Shown: positions 7,925 to 16,715 of the stretch, piece by piece | How positions within the stretch are numbered: the stretch's first letter is position 1 | Layout: each line of letters begins with the position of its first letter | From: G025836975 sp040391135 | Lineage (GTDB): Bacteria; Pseudomonadota; Gammaproteobacteria; Burkholderiales; Burkholderiaceae_B | Length of the DNA: 64,000 bases | Assembly: GCA_040391135.1 (NCBI GenBank) | Contig: JBEBYL010000010.1 | Location: 41,065-105,064, forward strand | Direction: 5' to 3' | Notes under the pieces: model-generated | Told to the model about the DNA's origin: nothing | The model's input: only the letters and a program-made list of their open reading frames with translations | Database searches by the model: none | Translations under genes and position numbers: made by a program

Positions 7925-9715
7925 CTACTTTACCTCGGTATTGCGCAGGCGGATATGCAGCTCGCGCAGTTGCTTCTCGTCAACGGCGGACGGCGCTTGC
8001 GTCAGCAGACACTGTGCGCGCTGCGTCTTGGGGAAGGCGATGACATCGCGTATGGATTCGGCGCCCGCCATCATGGTCACCAGGCGATCCAGGCCGAACG
8101 CCACCCCGCCATGCGGAGGCGCCCCGTATTGCAAGGCATCGAGCAGGAAGCCGAACTTGTTGCGCGCTTCTTCCGCACCGATGTCCAAGGCGCGGAACAC
8201 CTTGCTCTGGATCTCGGCGCGATGGATACGGACCGAGCCGCCGCCCACTTCCCAACCGTTCAGAACCATGTCGTAGGCTTTGGCCAGGGCCTGGCTGGGA
8301 TCGGTCGCCAGGAAGTCCTCGTGGCCGTCCTTGGGGCTGGTAAAGGGATGGTGTGCCGCGAAGTAGCGGCCTTCTTCCTCGTCGTACTCGAACATGGGGA
8401 AGTCCACGACCCACAAGGGTTTCCAGCCGGCTTCGAACAGGCCGCCCTGCTTGCCGAATTCGCTGTGGCCGATCTTGACGCGCAGCGCGCCAATGGCATC
8501 GTTTACGACCTTGGCCTTGTCGGCCCCGAAGAAAATCAGGTCGCCGCTTTGAGCGCCGGTACGCTCGATCAGCTTGGCCAAGGCATCGACGTGGATATTC
8601 TTGACGATAGGCGATTGCAGGCCATCCGGAATGGAAGCGGCGTCGTTGACCTTGATGTAGGCCAGGCCTTTGGCGCCATAGATACCCACGAACTTGGTGT
8701 AGGCATCGATCTCGCTGCGGGGCATGCTGGCGCCGCCCGGAATACGCAAGGCCACCACGCGGCTGGCCGGATCGTTCGCAGGCGCCGAAAACACCTTGAA
8801 ATCGACATCCTCCATCAGGTCGCCGATGTCGACGAACTCCAGCTTGACGCGAAGGTCGGGCTTGTCCGAGCCATAACGGCGCATGGCTTCTTCCCAGGTC
8901 ATCGTCGGGAAAGACGCGGGCAGCTCCACTTTTTGCACATTGGCAAAAACGTGGCGGATCATGCCTTCGAAAATTTCGCGTATCTGCTCTTCGTTCAGGA
9001 AGGATGTTTCGCAATCGATCTGGGTGAACTCGGGCTGGCGATCGGCGCGCAGGTCTTCATCGCGGAAGCATTTCGTTATCTGATAGTAGCGGTCGAAGCC
9101 CGAGACCATCAGCATCTGCTTGAACAACTGGGGCGATTGCGGCAAGGCGAAGAACTGGCCTTCGTTCACACGGGAAGGCACCAGGTAGTCGCGCGCGCCT
9201 TCAGGCGTGCTTTTGGTAAGCATGGGCGTTTCGATATCGATGAAGCCCAGATTGTCCAAATACTTGCGCACCTCTATGGAAACCCGATAGCGCAGCATCA
9301 GGTTGTGCTGCATCTGCGGGCGCCGCAAATCGAGCACGCGATGCGTCAGCCTTGTGGTTTCCGACAGATTGTCATCGTCCAGCTGGAAGGGCGGCGTGAT
9401 CGATGCATTCAGCACTTCGATTTCGCGGCACAGCACTTCGACCTCGCCGGACTTCAGTTCCGGATTGCTGGTGCCTGCGGGACGCAGCCGCACCAGGCCG
9501 GTCACGCGCACGCAGAATTCATTGCGTATGTGCTCGGCGGTGGAGAAGGCCTTGACGTTGTCCGGGTCGACTACGATCTGGGCAAGCCCCGCGCGATCGC
9601 GCAGGTCGATGAAAATCACCCCTCCGTGGTCGCGGCGGCGATGAACCCAGCCAAACAAGGTGACTGTTTGGTCAAGATGTTCTTTACTGACCTCGCCGGT
9701 ATAGCAGGTACGCAT
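7925..9715 (-). CDS. aspS: Aspartyl-tRNA synthetase
   Basis: Class II synthetase that charges tRNA-Asp (possibly also tRNA-Asn in organisms lacking AsnRS). The 596-residue product has the N-terminal OB fold (VTLFGWVHRRRDHGGVIFIDLRD), class II motif 2 (CFRDEDLRADRQPEFTQID), the bacterial GAD insertion and motif 3 (GVAFGLDRLVTMM). ATG 9715 has GGAG nine bases upstream; a TTG one codon earlier is less likely. It is third in a run with the zinc-ribbon and DUF502 genes, an order I know from other Alcaligenaceae. Confidence 0.97.
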   Translation of the reverse strand: MRTCYTGEVSKEHLDQTVTLFGWVHRRRDHGGVIFIDLRDRAGLAQIVVDPDNVKAFSTAEHIRNEFCVRVTGLVRLRPAGTSNPELKSGEVEVLCREIEVLNASITPPFQLDDDNLSETTRLTHRVLDLRRPQMQHNLMLRYRVSIEVRKYLDNLGFIDIETPMLTKSTPEGARDYLVPSRVNEGQFFALPQSPQLFKQMLMVSGFDRYYQITKCFRDEDLRADRQPEFTQIDCETSFLNEEQIREIFEGMIRHVFANVQKVELPASFPTMTWEEAMRRYGSDKPDLRVKLEFVDIGDLMEDVDFKVFSAPANDPASRVVALRIPGGASMPRSEIDAYTKFVGIYGAKGLAYIKVNDAASIPDGLQSPIVKNIHVDALAKLIERTGAQSGDLIFFGADKAKVVNDAIGALRVKIGHSEFGKQGGLFEAGWKPLWVVDFPMFEYDEEEGRYFAAHHPFTSPKDGHEDFLATDPSQALAKAYDMVLNGWEVGGGSVRIHRAEIQSKVFRALDIGAEEARNKFGFLLDALQYGAPPHGGVAFGLDRLVTMMAGAESIRDVIAFPKTQRAQCLLTQAPSAVDEKQLRELHIRLRNTEVK

Positions 9716-9753
9716 CAAGGATTACTCCGTATCTAAAATTCTTGTAAATAAAA

Positions 9754-10470
9754 TCAGGGCCGGTCGTTGCCGGACGAGTCCGCATCCTGAGCCGCATCGA
9801 TGCGCTGCGCCGCTTCGACCACCGATACCGCCTCATGGCCTGCTTCCAGCGCCTTGACCGACCCGGGAGCCACGACGCCCATGGAAACAATGTACTTCAA
9901 CGCCGCGTCGACGCTCATGTCCAGCATTTGCACGTCGTCGCGAGGCATCATCAGGAAAAAACCCGATGTCGGGTTGGGCGTGGTCGGAACATACACACTG
10001 ACAAAATCGTTGCCCAGTTTTTCCGCCACCTCGCCGCTCGGTGCGCCGGTCAGGAAGGCAATGGTCCAGGATCCCTGCCTGGGGTACTGCACCAGCACCG
10101 CTTCGCGGAATGCCTGGCCGTTGGGCGCAAGCACGGTATCGCTGACTTGCTTGACCGAATTATAGATGGAGCGCACCAGCGGGATGCGGCCAAGCAGCTG
10201 TTCCCAGCGTTCCACCAGGGCGCGGCCCAGGAAATTGGCGCCCAGCAGGCCGGTAAGCAGCACGACCGCCAGCACCAGCACCAGTTGAAAGCCCGGGATG
10301 CGATAGCCGAACAGCGACTGCGACGACAAGAATGCCGGCACGACGCTTTCCAGCGTGCCGATCAGCAAGGCGATGACCCAGACGGTAATGATCAAGGGTA
10401 TCCAGATCAGCAGCCCGGTAATGAAGTAGCGTTTAAAAAAACGCATTCGACTCTGCTGCGGCGCGGTCAC
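9754..10470 (-). CDS. DUF502 family membrane protein
   Basis: Membrane protein of unknown function. It has two strong transmembrane segments (about residues 17-38 and 62-82), then a soluble domain with the family pattern IPLVRSIYNSVKQVSDTV and VYVPTTPNPTSGFF. The length of 238 is usual. The frame opens with GTG at 10470, overlapping the previous stop by four bases (GTGA), which suggests translational coupling. An ATG at 10446 (MRFFKRYF) is an alternative start; neither has a clear ribosome site. Confidence 0.85.
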   Translation of the reverse strand: MTAPQQSRMRFFKRYFITGLLIWIPLIITVWVIALLIGTLESVVPAFLSSQSLFGYRIPGFQLVLVLAVVLLTGLLGANFLGRALVERWEQLLGRIPLVRSIYNSVKQVSDTVLAPNGQAFREAVLVQYPRQGSWTIAFLTGAPSGEVAEKLGNDFVSVYVPTTPNPTSGFFLMMPRDDVQMLDMSVDAALKYIVSMGVVAPGSVKALEAGHEAVSVVEAAQRIDAAQDADSSGNDRP

Positions 10471-10769
10471 GAGGACGCCGTGCCGGCCGGCGGCGCGGCA
10501 GGCGCGCTGGCGGCGGTGCCGCTGGTAGAGCCTGCGCTGGCTGGCGCTTCAGAAGATGCGGCGGGCTTGGCGCCCGACGTGCCGCCATTATTGCGAAAAT
10601 CGGTTACATACCAGCCTGAGCCCTTCAATTGAAAGCCGGCAGCGGTCACCTGCTTGGCATAGGTGCTTTGCCCGCATTCGGGGCAATCCGTCAGGACAGG
10701 GTCGGAAATCTTTCGCAGCACGTCCTGCGCATGTCCGCAGGCGCTGCATTTGTAAGCATAAATAGGCAC
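10467..10769 (-). CDS. FmdB-type zinc-ribbon protein
   Basis: Small putative regulatory protein with a CxxC...CxxC zinc ribbon: YAYKCSACGHAQDVL then TDCPECGQSTY. The conserved N-terminus (M/V)PIYAYKC fixes the start at GTG 10769, giving 100 residues; the open frame runs further upstream to 10856 but those codons are unlike the family. The C-terminal 45 residues are Ala/Ser/Pro-rich and disordered. It is first of the run leading to aspS. Confidence 0.85.
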   Translation of the reverse strand: MPIYAYKCSACGHAQDVLRKISDPVLTDCPECGQSTYAKQVTAAGFQLKGSGWYVTDFRNNGGTSGAKPAASSEAPASAGSTSGTAASAPAAPPAGTASS

Positions 10770-10844
10770 GAGAAAATCCCAAGAAGAAATGTCTAAGGAA
10801 CAACCGCTATAAGCCGTCCGCCGTGCAGGAACGGATAAAACGCG

Positions 10845-10890
10845 GCCAAGCGCCAAAAACGGCTAATTTTAGCCGTTTTTGGCGCTTGGC
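10845..10890. terminator. Bidirectional intrinsic terminator
   Basis: Perfect 22-bp inverted repeat (10845-10866 and 10869-10890) around two bases. Inside it, AAAAACGGCTA and TAGCCGTTTTT form an A-tract, GC stem and T-tract in both directions, so it can stop transcription on either strand. It lies between the antiporter gene (ending at 10926) and the zinc-ribbon gene, both on the minus strand, and separates the two units. Confidence 0.85.
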
Positions 10891-10925
10891 ACCGGCTGCG
10901 GACAGGCCAGTGGCTGAAAACTATC

Positions 10926-12203
10926 CTAAAAGGAATTGGGCAGCAAAAACATGAATGCCGCCACCAGCGTAGGTATGGAGGCGGACAGCAGCAATTTCAA
11001 TGGCGAGATGGCCCCGTCGGGGAAACAGCCTTTAAGTATGGAGAACCCCGCCGGGTTCGGCGCATTGGCGATGACGGTCAGGCCGCCGCCCGTGACGGCG
11101 CCGGCAACCAGCATGTAGCGCCACAACTCGCTCGTGCCTTCCACCAGCGAACCCAGATAGGTCAGCGCGGCGTTGTCGGTCACCGCGGTCAGCGCCGTGG
11201 CGCCCCAGTACAGGACAATGGGCGACAAGCCTGCCAGCAAGTCCTGCAGCCACCACTTCTGCAGCCCGCCCAACACGACTAGGCCGGCCAGGAAGAAGCC
11301 CACCATCAGGCCTTCCCGTATCAGCAATGGATTCTGATGGCGCTTGTAGGCATGGGCATAGCCTATGAAGAGCATCATGAACGCCAGGAAAAGAATGGGG
11401 TGATGCGCCGACAGGACGACACCCACCAGAAAAAGAGTATGAATGGCGATCACGATAAGCGGCACGGGAGGCCGGGGATTCGAAGACTCGTCTTCGCTTG
11501 AGCCCAGGGTGCCATCCAGCAGGTGGGTACGGCAGATAAAGGTCAGCACGCCCGCATTGACGCACACCGCCAGTACCGCGCGCCATCCGAAATGGGTAGC
11601 CATATAGGCCGTATTCCATTCGAAGGTCTGCGCCACCATCAGCACCGGTGGGGCTGCATAGGCGGTCAGAACGCCGCCGATGGAGACGTTCACGAACAGC
11701 ACGCCCAGGGTCATGTACTTGAATCCAGCCTGGCCCGGCTTGCGGAAGTAGGCGTCGCGCAGCAGCAGGGCCGCCAGCGTCATGGCGGCTGGCTCGGTAA
11801 TGAAAGAGCCGGCCAGCGGAACGAAAGACATGGTCACGAAGAACATGGCCAGTTCATTGCGCAAGGGCAAGAGCCTGGCCAGCGCGCGCACCGCCATGTT
11901 CACCAGTTCGATAATGGGGCGGCTGGCGGCCACCACCATGATTACGAAAACGAAGGCGGGCTCGGTGAAGTTGCGTGTGTCGATGTAGCCTACCGCCTCG
12001 CTCACGCCCGACACCAGGGCCATGCAGGCCAGTAGTACACAAGCCCATACCCCAAATACAGCTTCGACTTCGGACAGCAGATGCCACAAGCCTGAATGCG
12101 GGCCGCCGCGATTGGCCAGGCGCGCAAAAACCGGCACCGAAAAGGTATGAATAATGGCAATCGCAAACAAGGCGGTTGCCAGGTACTCCATAAAACTAGC
12201 CAT
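10926..12203 (-). CDS. Putative Na+/H+ antiporter (PF07399-type)
   Basis: Polytopic membrane protein of 425 residues with about ten to eleven hydrophobic segments and few charged residues between them. Conserved-looking stretches such as FVPLAGSFITEPAAMTLAALLLRDAYF and GATALTAVTDNAALTYLGSLVEG (with buried Asp/Asn) resemble the putative Na+/H+ antiporter family and, more distantly, the ion-transporter superfamily. Family naming is from memory; ion specificity is unknown. ATG 12203 has TTGAGG upstream, and an ATG at 12191 is an alternative. Confidence 0.7.
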   Translation of the reverse strand: MASFMEYLATALFAIAIIHTFSVPVFARLANRGGPHSGLWHLLSEVEAVFGVWACVLLACMALVSGVSEAVGYIDTRNFTEPAFVFVIMVVAASRPIIELVNMAVRALARLLPLRNELAMFFVTMSFVPLAGSFITEPAAMTLAALLLRDAYFRKPGQAGFKYMTLGVLFVNVSIGGVLTAYAAPPVLMVAQTFEWNTAYMATHFGWRAVLAVCVNAGVLTFICRTHLLDGTLGSSEDESSNPRPPVPLIVIAIHTLFLVGVVLSAHHPILFLAFMMLFIGYAHAYKRHQNPLLIREGLMVGFFLAGLVVLGGLQKWWLQDLLAGLSPIVLYWGATALTAVTDNAALTYLGSLVEGTSELWRYMLVAGAVTGGGLTVIANAPNPAGFSILKGCFPDGAISPLKLLLSASIPTLVAAFMFLLPNSF

Positions 12204-12324
12204 GCCTCAACCCTTATAGAAAACTGGCACGAATTGTCGCACGATCGATTTCCTGGCCGATACGCCGTATCGGGGCAGGGCAATCCCGGCCTCGTGCAAG
12301 GCCTTGTTCATTCATGTAAAGCCA

Positions 12325-13953
12325 TCATGCCGCGTGCCGCTTGCCCAGGATGAAGCTCGCGCCCTGTTCGGCAATCATGATGGTGGGCGAATTGGTATTG
12401 CCCGACGTGATGGTCGGCATGATGGATGCATCGATGACGCGCAAGCCCTCAATGCCGTGCACGCGCAGTTCGGGATCGACCACCGCCATGGCGTCCACTC
12501 CCATCTTGCAGGTGCCCACTGGATGGAAAATGGTGGTTCCGATATCGCCCGCGGCTTTCTCCAGATCGGCCTGCGATTCAATCTGGGCGCCCGGCTTGTA
12601 TTCCTGAGGACGGTAGGAAGCCAGGGCCGGCTGCGCCATGATCTTGCGAGTCACACGTATGCTGTCGGCCGCCACGCGGCGATCTTCGTCCGTCTGCAGA
12701 TAATTGCACAGTATGGCGGGCGCATCGGCGGCCTTGGGCGAGACAATCCGGACATGGCCCCGGCTAGTGGGGCGCAGATTGCACACCGAAGCGGTAATCG
12801 CCGGAAAGGTATGCAGGGGGTCGCCGAATTTTTCCAGGGACAAGGGCTGCACATGGTATTCCAGGTTGGCGCGCGATTGTTCGGGACCGGAGCGCGCAAA
12901 CGCGCCTAATTGCGAAGGCGCCATCGTCAGCGGCCCGCGTTTCTGGGCCGCATACTGCAGGCCCATCAGGGCCTTTCCCCACAAGGTCCCCGCAATGGTG
13001 TTCAGCGTCTTGGCGCCTTCGACCTTGTAGATCATGCGCAACTGCAAGTGATCCTGCAAGTTGCCGCCTACGCCGGGCAAATCGTGCACTACCGGAATGC
13101 CCAGCGATTGCAGCAAGGCGCCCGGACCTATGCCCGATACCTGGAGTAGTTGCGCCGATCCAATGGATCCCGAGGACAGGATGACCTCGGCCTTGGCGCG
13201 GGCGAATTGCGTATGGCCATCATGGATGAAATGCACACCCTGGACGCGCTTTCCGGAAAAGGCGATCCGCTCGGCCTGGGCGCCGGTCAGCACTGTCAGG
13301 TTGGTGCGATGGGCAACGGGATGCAGGAAGGCCTTGGCGGATGTCCAGCGCACGCCACGCCGCTGGTTGACCTCGAAGTAGGCGCAGCCCTCGTTGTCCC
13401 CACGGTTGAAATCGTCGATGGCGGGAATGTCGGCCTGTTGCGCCGCCTGGCGGAAAGCGTCCAGCACCTTCCATGAAAGCCGTTGGCGCTCGACCCGCCA
13501 CTCTCCGGCGCCGCCATGGAATTCGCTGTCTCCCGCATGATGGTCTTCCAGCTGCTTGAAGACTGGTAGAACATCATTCCAGCTCCAGCCCGGATTGCCC
13601 TGGGCCGCCCAGCCATCGTAATCAGCGGCCTGGCCACGCATGTAGATCATGCCATTGATGGCCGAACTGCCGCCCAGGACCCGGCCGCGCGGATAGCCCA
13701 GGCTGCGGTTGTTGATGCCCGGATCAGGTTGTGTGGTGTAACACCAGTCTGTGCGCGGATTGCCGATGCAGTACAGGTAGCCTACCGGAATGTGTATCCA
13801 GCGCCAGTCGTCGCGCCCGCCAGCCTCAAGCAAGAGCACTTTCCGGTTCGGGTCGGCGGAGAGCCGGTTGGCGAGCAGGCAACCCGCCGAGCCTGCCCCC
13901 ACAATGATGTAATCGAACTCCAGTTGTTCTTGCCGCGGTGTTGAATCCGCCAT
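12325..13953 (-). CDS. GMC-family FAD-dependent oxidoreductase (choline/alcohol dehydrogenase-like)
   Basis: Flavoprotein oxidising an alcohol to an aldehyde. The N-terminal FDYIIVGAGSAGCLLANRLS is the FAD-binding Rossmann motif; LGGSSAINGMIYMRG and SGSIGSAQLLQVSGIGP are the two GMC signatures; HPVGTCKMG near residue 480 and TNSPTIMIAEQ near the C-terminus hold the catalytic His and partner. It has 542 residues, the length of choline dehydrogenase and AlkJ. AGGAG precedes the ATG. No betaine aldehyde dehydrogenase or choline transporter is nearby, so the substrate is open. Confidence 0.85.
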   Translation of the reverse strand: MADSTPRQEQLEFDYIIVGAGSAGCLLANRLSADPNRKVLLLEAGGRDDWRWIHIPVGYLYCIGNPRTDWCYTTQPDPGINNRSLGYPRGRVLGGSSAINGMIYMRGQAADYDGWAAQGNPGWSWNDVLPVFKQLEDHHAGDSEFHGGAGEWRVERQRLSWKVLDAFRQAAQQADIPAIDDFNRGDNEGCAYFEVNQRRGVRWTSAKAFLHPVAHRTNLTVLTGAQAERIAFSGKRVQGVHFIHDGHTQFARAKAEVILSSGSIGSAQLLQVSGIGPGALLQSLGIPVVHDLPGVGGNLQDHLQLRMIYKVEGAKTLNTIAGTLWGKALMGLQYAAQKRGPLTMAPSQLGAFARSGPEQSRANLEYHVQPLSLEKFGDPLHTFPAITASVCNLRPTSRGHVRIVSPKAADAPAILCNYLQTDEDRRVAADSIRVTRKIMAQPALASYRPQEYKPGAQIESQADLEKAAGDIGTTIFHPVGTCKMGVDAMAVVDPELRVHGIEGLRVIDASIMPTITSGNTNSPTIMIAEQGASFILGKRHAA

Positions 13954-14070
13954 TTTTGTCTCCTGCCGACTGCTTATGCAGATTTTTTGTATTGCCTTGA
14001 TACAGCTATTCTAGTCCTTCGCGCCCCGGGCCTGCATCGTTCCATTCGGTCCGGAGCCGGCGGCTATGAT

Positions 14071-15033
14071 TCATAAGGGCAGCACGGTGCCCGCCAGCGC
14101 CGCCGCCAGAAGCAGGACGCCCACCGCCATATTGGCGCGGAACAGCATGAAATTGCGATCCGGCCTGTCCAGGCTGAAAACCCGCATTTGCCAGAAGAAA
14201 TGCGCGGCAATGGCGGCGATGACCGCATAATAGGGCCAGGCCATGCCCATGCCCGCGCCGCCGTAGACCCACAAAGCGATGGTCGCGATATAGAAGCCGC
14301 TGATCCAGGCCTTGCCCTTGTCGGCGAAGCGCAAGGCGGTGGAATGCAGGCCCAGCTTCACATCGTCGCGCACATCCACATAGGCATAGATGGAGTCGTA
14401 GCCGACCTGCCAGAGAACGGCGCCCAGCCACATCGCGATGGCGGCCAGTGGCACCGCGTTTTGCGTATCGGACCATGCCATCAGCATGCCCCAATTGAAT
14501 CCTATGCCCAGCACCACTTGCGGCCAGTAGGTAAAGCGCTTGCAAAGAGGATAGACGATGACGATGGGCATGAGCGCCACGGCCAGCCAGCGGCTGTATT
14601 CATTCAGGGCAAGCAGCAACAGTGCGCATACAAGCAACTGGGCGAATACAAACCACAAGGCGTTTTTCAGCGTAAGCTGGCCGCTGGTCAAGGGCCGGAA
14701 GCGTGTGCGTTCGACCAGTTTGTCGATATCGCGATCGAAGATATCGTTGAAGCAGCATCCTATGCCGCGCATCAGCAGGGCGCCCAGCGAAAAGATAAAC
14801 AGGCGCAAGAGCGTCGGCCAGCCGTCGGCGGCCTGCACCAGCGCCGCCAGGCAGGGAAGCAGGGTCAGCCAGGTGCCCACCGGCCGGTCCAGCCGGCAGA
14901 GCCGCGCATATGGCCCCCAGGAACGCGGCAGCCATCGCTCCACCCAATCGTCGGGACGCATGTCGGACAGATCGGGGGCGGTGGCGTTTGTGCCGGATTT
15001 GGGTTTGGGGTCGGAAGAGTGAAACGACGTCAT
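14071..15033 (-). CDS. ubiA: 4-hydroxybenzoate octaprenyltransferase
   Basis: Inner-membrane prenyltransferase that attaches the isoprenoid tail to 4-hydroxybenzoate in ubiquinone synthesis. Both Asp-rich motifs are present: NDIFDRDIDKLVERTRFRP and DVRDDVKLG. Several transmembrane helices follow a roughly 30-residue hydrophilic N-terminus; total 320 residues. No ribosome site is visible before ATG 15033, but a 36-codon gene with a strong site stops seven bases upstream, so ubiA is probably translated by coupling. Confidence 0.94.
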   Translation of the reverse strand: MTSFHSSDPKPKSGTNATAPDLSDMRPDDWVERWLPRSWGPYARLCRLDRPVGTWLTLLPCLAALVQAADGWPTLLRLFIFSLGALLMRGIGCCFNDIFDRDIDKLVERTRFRPLTSGQLTLKNALWFVFAQLLVCALLLLALNEYSRWLAVALMPIVIVYPLCKRFTYWPQVVLGIGFNWGMLMAWSDTQNAVPLAAIAMWLGAVLWQVGYDSIYAYVDVRDDVKLGLHSTALRFADKGKAWISGFYIATIALWVYGGAGMGMAWPYYAVIAAIAAHFFWQMRVFSLDRPDRNFMLFRANMAVGVLLLAAALAGTVLPL

Positions 15034-15040
15034 TGCAAGT

Positions 15041-15151
15041 CTAAGGGGTATCCGGTTTCCGGTCCGTCAGGTAGGGGATCAGTTCAGGGACAACCTGCTG
15101 CGCCAGCAAGCCGCCCAAGATCAGTCCTATGCGCGCGTCCTTCATATCCAT
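15041..15151 (-). CDS. 36-residue hydrophobic small protein upstream of ubiA
   Basis: Small gene read by hand: it starts MDMKDARIGLILGG, has one hydrophobic stretch (about residues 8-28) and ends TDRKPDTP. AGGAGAA lies eight bases before ATG 15151, one of the best ribosome sites in this stretch. The stop TAG falls seven bases before the ubiA ATG, which lacks its own site. It could be a tiny membrane protein or a leader that couples translation to ubiA. I do not recognise a family. Confidence 0.6.
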   Translation of the reverse strand: MDMKDARIGLILGGLLAQQVVPELIPYLTDRKPDTP

Positions 15152-15206
15152 ACCGGGGTTCTCCTAGCGGGCGTCGTCGAGCTTGGCGAAAATGCAAGCC
15201 GCGCTA

Positions 15207-16403
15207 TCAGCTTTCCTTGATCAGCTTGCCAAGTATGGCAATGCCTTCGCGGATTTTTTCCTCGGAAACGGTAACGAAGCTCAGGCGCAAGGTATTGGTT
15301 TGCGGCTCGGCGCCGGCGAAGAAGGGCGCGCCCGGAACAAAGGCGACATTGTTCTGGATGGCGCGGGCCAGCAACTGGGTGCCGTCGATATGGGCCGGGA
15401 GCGTTACCCAGATGAACATGCCGCCTTCGGGCCGGGTCCAGCTGGCCGTGGCCGGAAAGTGCTGGTCCATGGCGTCGAGCATGTAGCCGCACTGTTCTTT
15501 GTACAGGTCGCGCACCATGGGCAAATGATCGGTCAGGAAGCCGTCTTTCACGGTTTCATAGACAGCCATCTGGGTCAGCGAGGCGGTGTGAAGGTCGGTG
15601 GCCTGCTTGATCTGGACCAGCTTGGCAATGATGGGCTTGGGCGCCACGATATAGCCCAGGCGCAAGCCCGGAGCCAGCACTTTGGAAAACGTGCCCAGGC
15701 GAATGACGGTGGCGCCGGCCGCGCGGCCCAATCCCAGCAAGCCTGGCTGCGCCGTGCCGGCATAGCGCAGCTCGCCGTATGGATCGTCTTCGATAATGGG
15801 GACTTGCAGGGCGGCGCAGCGCTCCACCAGGGCCTTGCGGCGCTCCAGGCTCAAGGTCAGGCCGGTGGGGTTCTGGAAGTTGGGCAGGACATAAATAAAG
15901 CGGGCCCCGGCTGCGCGTTCGCTGGTCAATGCTTCCGGAATCAAGCCGCCTTCGTCGGTCGGCACGGCCACATAATTGGGCTCGAACAGGGAAAACGATT
16001 GGAGCGCTCCCAGGTAGCTGGGCGCTTCGACCAGGGCCTTGCTGCCGGGATCGATGAACAACTTGCCCAACATATCCAGCGCCTGCTGCGAGCCGGACAC
16101 GATAAGCACTTCATCGGGCGAGACATCCGCGCCGACGCGTTTCAGGTCTTCGGCGACCCAGGCGCGCAATGGCGCATAACCTTCAGTGGGACCGTATTGC
16201 AAGGCGCTGCGGCCATTGGTTTCCAGGACGCGGTCGAAGGCGCTTTTCATGACATCCACCGGAAAGCCCTTGGGTGCGGGCAAGCCACCGGCGAACGAAA
16301 TGATTTCCGGCCTCTCGGTAACTTTCAGGATTTCTCGGATGGTGGAGCTGGTCAGTTTCTGCGCGCGCTGCGAAAAGGTGTAAGGAAGGCTATACGAATC
16401 CAT
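15207..16403 (-). CDS. PLP-dependent aminotransferase, 2-aminoadipate / MocR-related class I
   Basis: Cytosolic fold-type I aminotransferase of 398 residues. SFAGGLPAPKGFP near the N-terminus, YGPTEGYAPLRAWVAE, NFQNPTGLTLS, EDDPYGELRY and the PLP-lysine motif GTFSKVLAPGLRLGY are those of the LysN / valine-pyruvate type subgroup. It lacks the GntR DNA-binding domain of true MocR regulators. The amino donor cannot be read from the sequence. No partner gene is adjacent. Confidence 0.85.
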   Translation of the reverse strand: MDSYSLPYTFSQRAQKLTSSTIREILKVTERPEIISFAGGLPAPKGFPVDVMKSAFDRVLETNGRSALQYGPTEGYAPLRAWVAEDLKRVGADVSPDEVLIVSGSQQALDMLGKLFIDPGSKALVEAPSYLGALQSFSLFEPNYVAVPTDEGGLIPEALTSERAAGARFIYVLPNFQNPTGLTLSLERRKALVERCAALQVPIIEDDPYGELRYAGTAQPGLLGLGRAAGATVIRLGTFSKVLAPGLRLGYIVAPKPIIAKLVQIKQATDLHTASLTQMAVYETVKDGFLTDHLPMVRDLYKEQCGYMLDAMDQHFPATASWTRPEGGMFIWVTLPAHIDGTQLLARAIQNNVAFVPGAPFFAGAEPQTNTLRLSFVTVSEEKIREGIAILGKLIKES

Positions 16404-16520
16404 AATTCTGAAAAATCCTGATAAAGAGCAAAGCGATAACCTCCTAGATTAACGCAACTGGCGGCAAGATTCAGTGCAATACCCCCGCCGTGCGCCATTC
16501 GGCCGGCTTTCGCAACACTT

Positions 16521-16646
16521 TTACAACGTGTCGTCCTTGCGCCGGCTGTCCCGCCGCACTGTCCGGATCAACCACCAAAACAACGAAAACGAGCAGGCCA
16601 GGCCCACCCCGAAAATTCCCAGTACGATCCAATCGCCCGTAGTCAT
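16521..16646 (-). CDS. 41-residue single-span membrane protein
   Basis: Short gene read by hand: MTTGDWIVLGIFGVGLACSF begins one transmembrane helix (about residues 6-27), followed by a basic tail WLIRTVRRDSRRKDD that should stay in the cytoplasm. AGGTGA lies upstream of ATG 16646. It is alone between the aminotransferase and Rieske oxygenase genes. Function unknown; the positive-inside layout supports a real protein. Confidence 0.55.
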   Translation of the reverse strand: MTTGDWIVLGIFGVGLACSFSLFWWLIRTVRRDSRRKDDTL

Positions 16647-16715
16647 TGGCTGTCACCTATTTATGTGCGTTTATTGATGCGGAGTGCCCGCGCTTGGAGT
16701 CCCACAGGCCTGCGC

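Noticed and set aside
7895..9736. 613-codon plus-strand frame
   Set aside because: Exactly antisense to aspS, whose motifs are complete; low-information composition.
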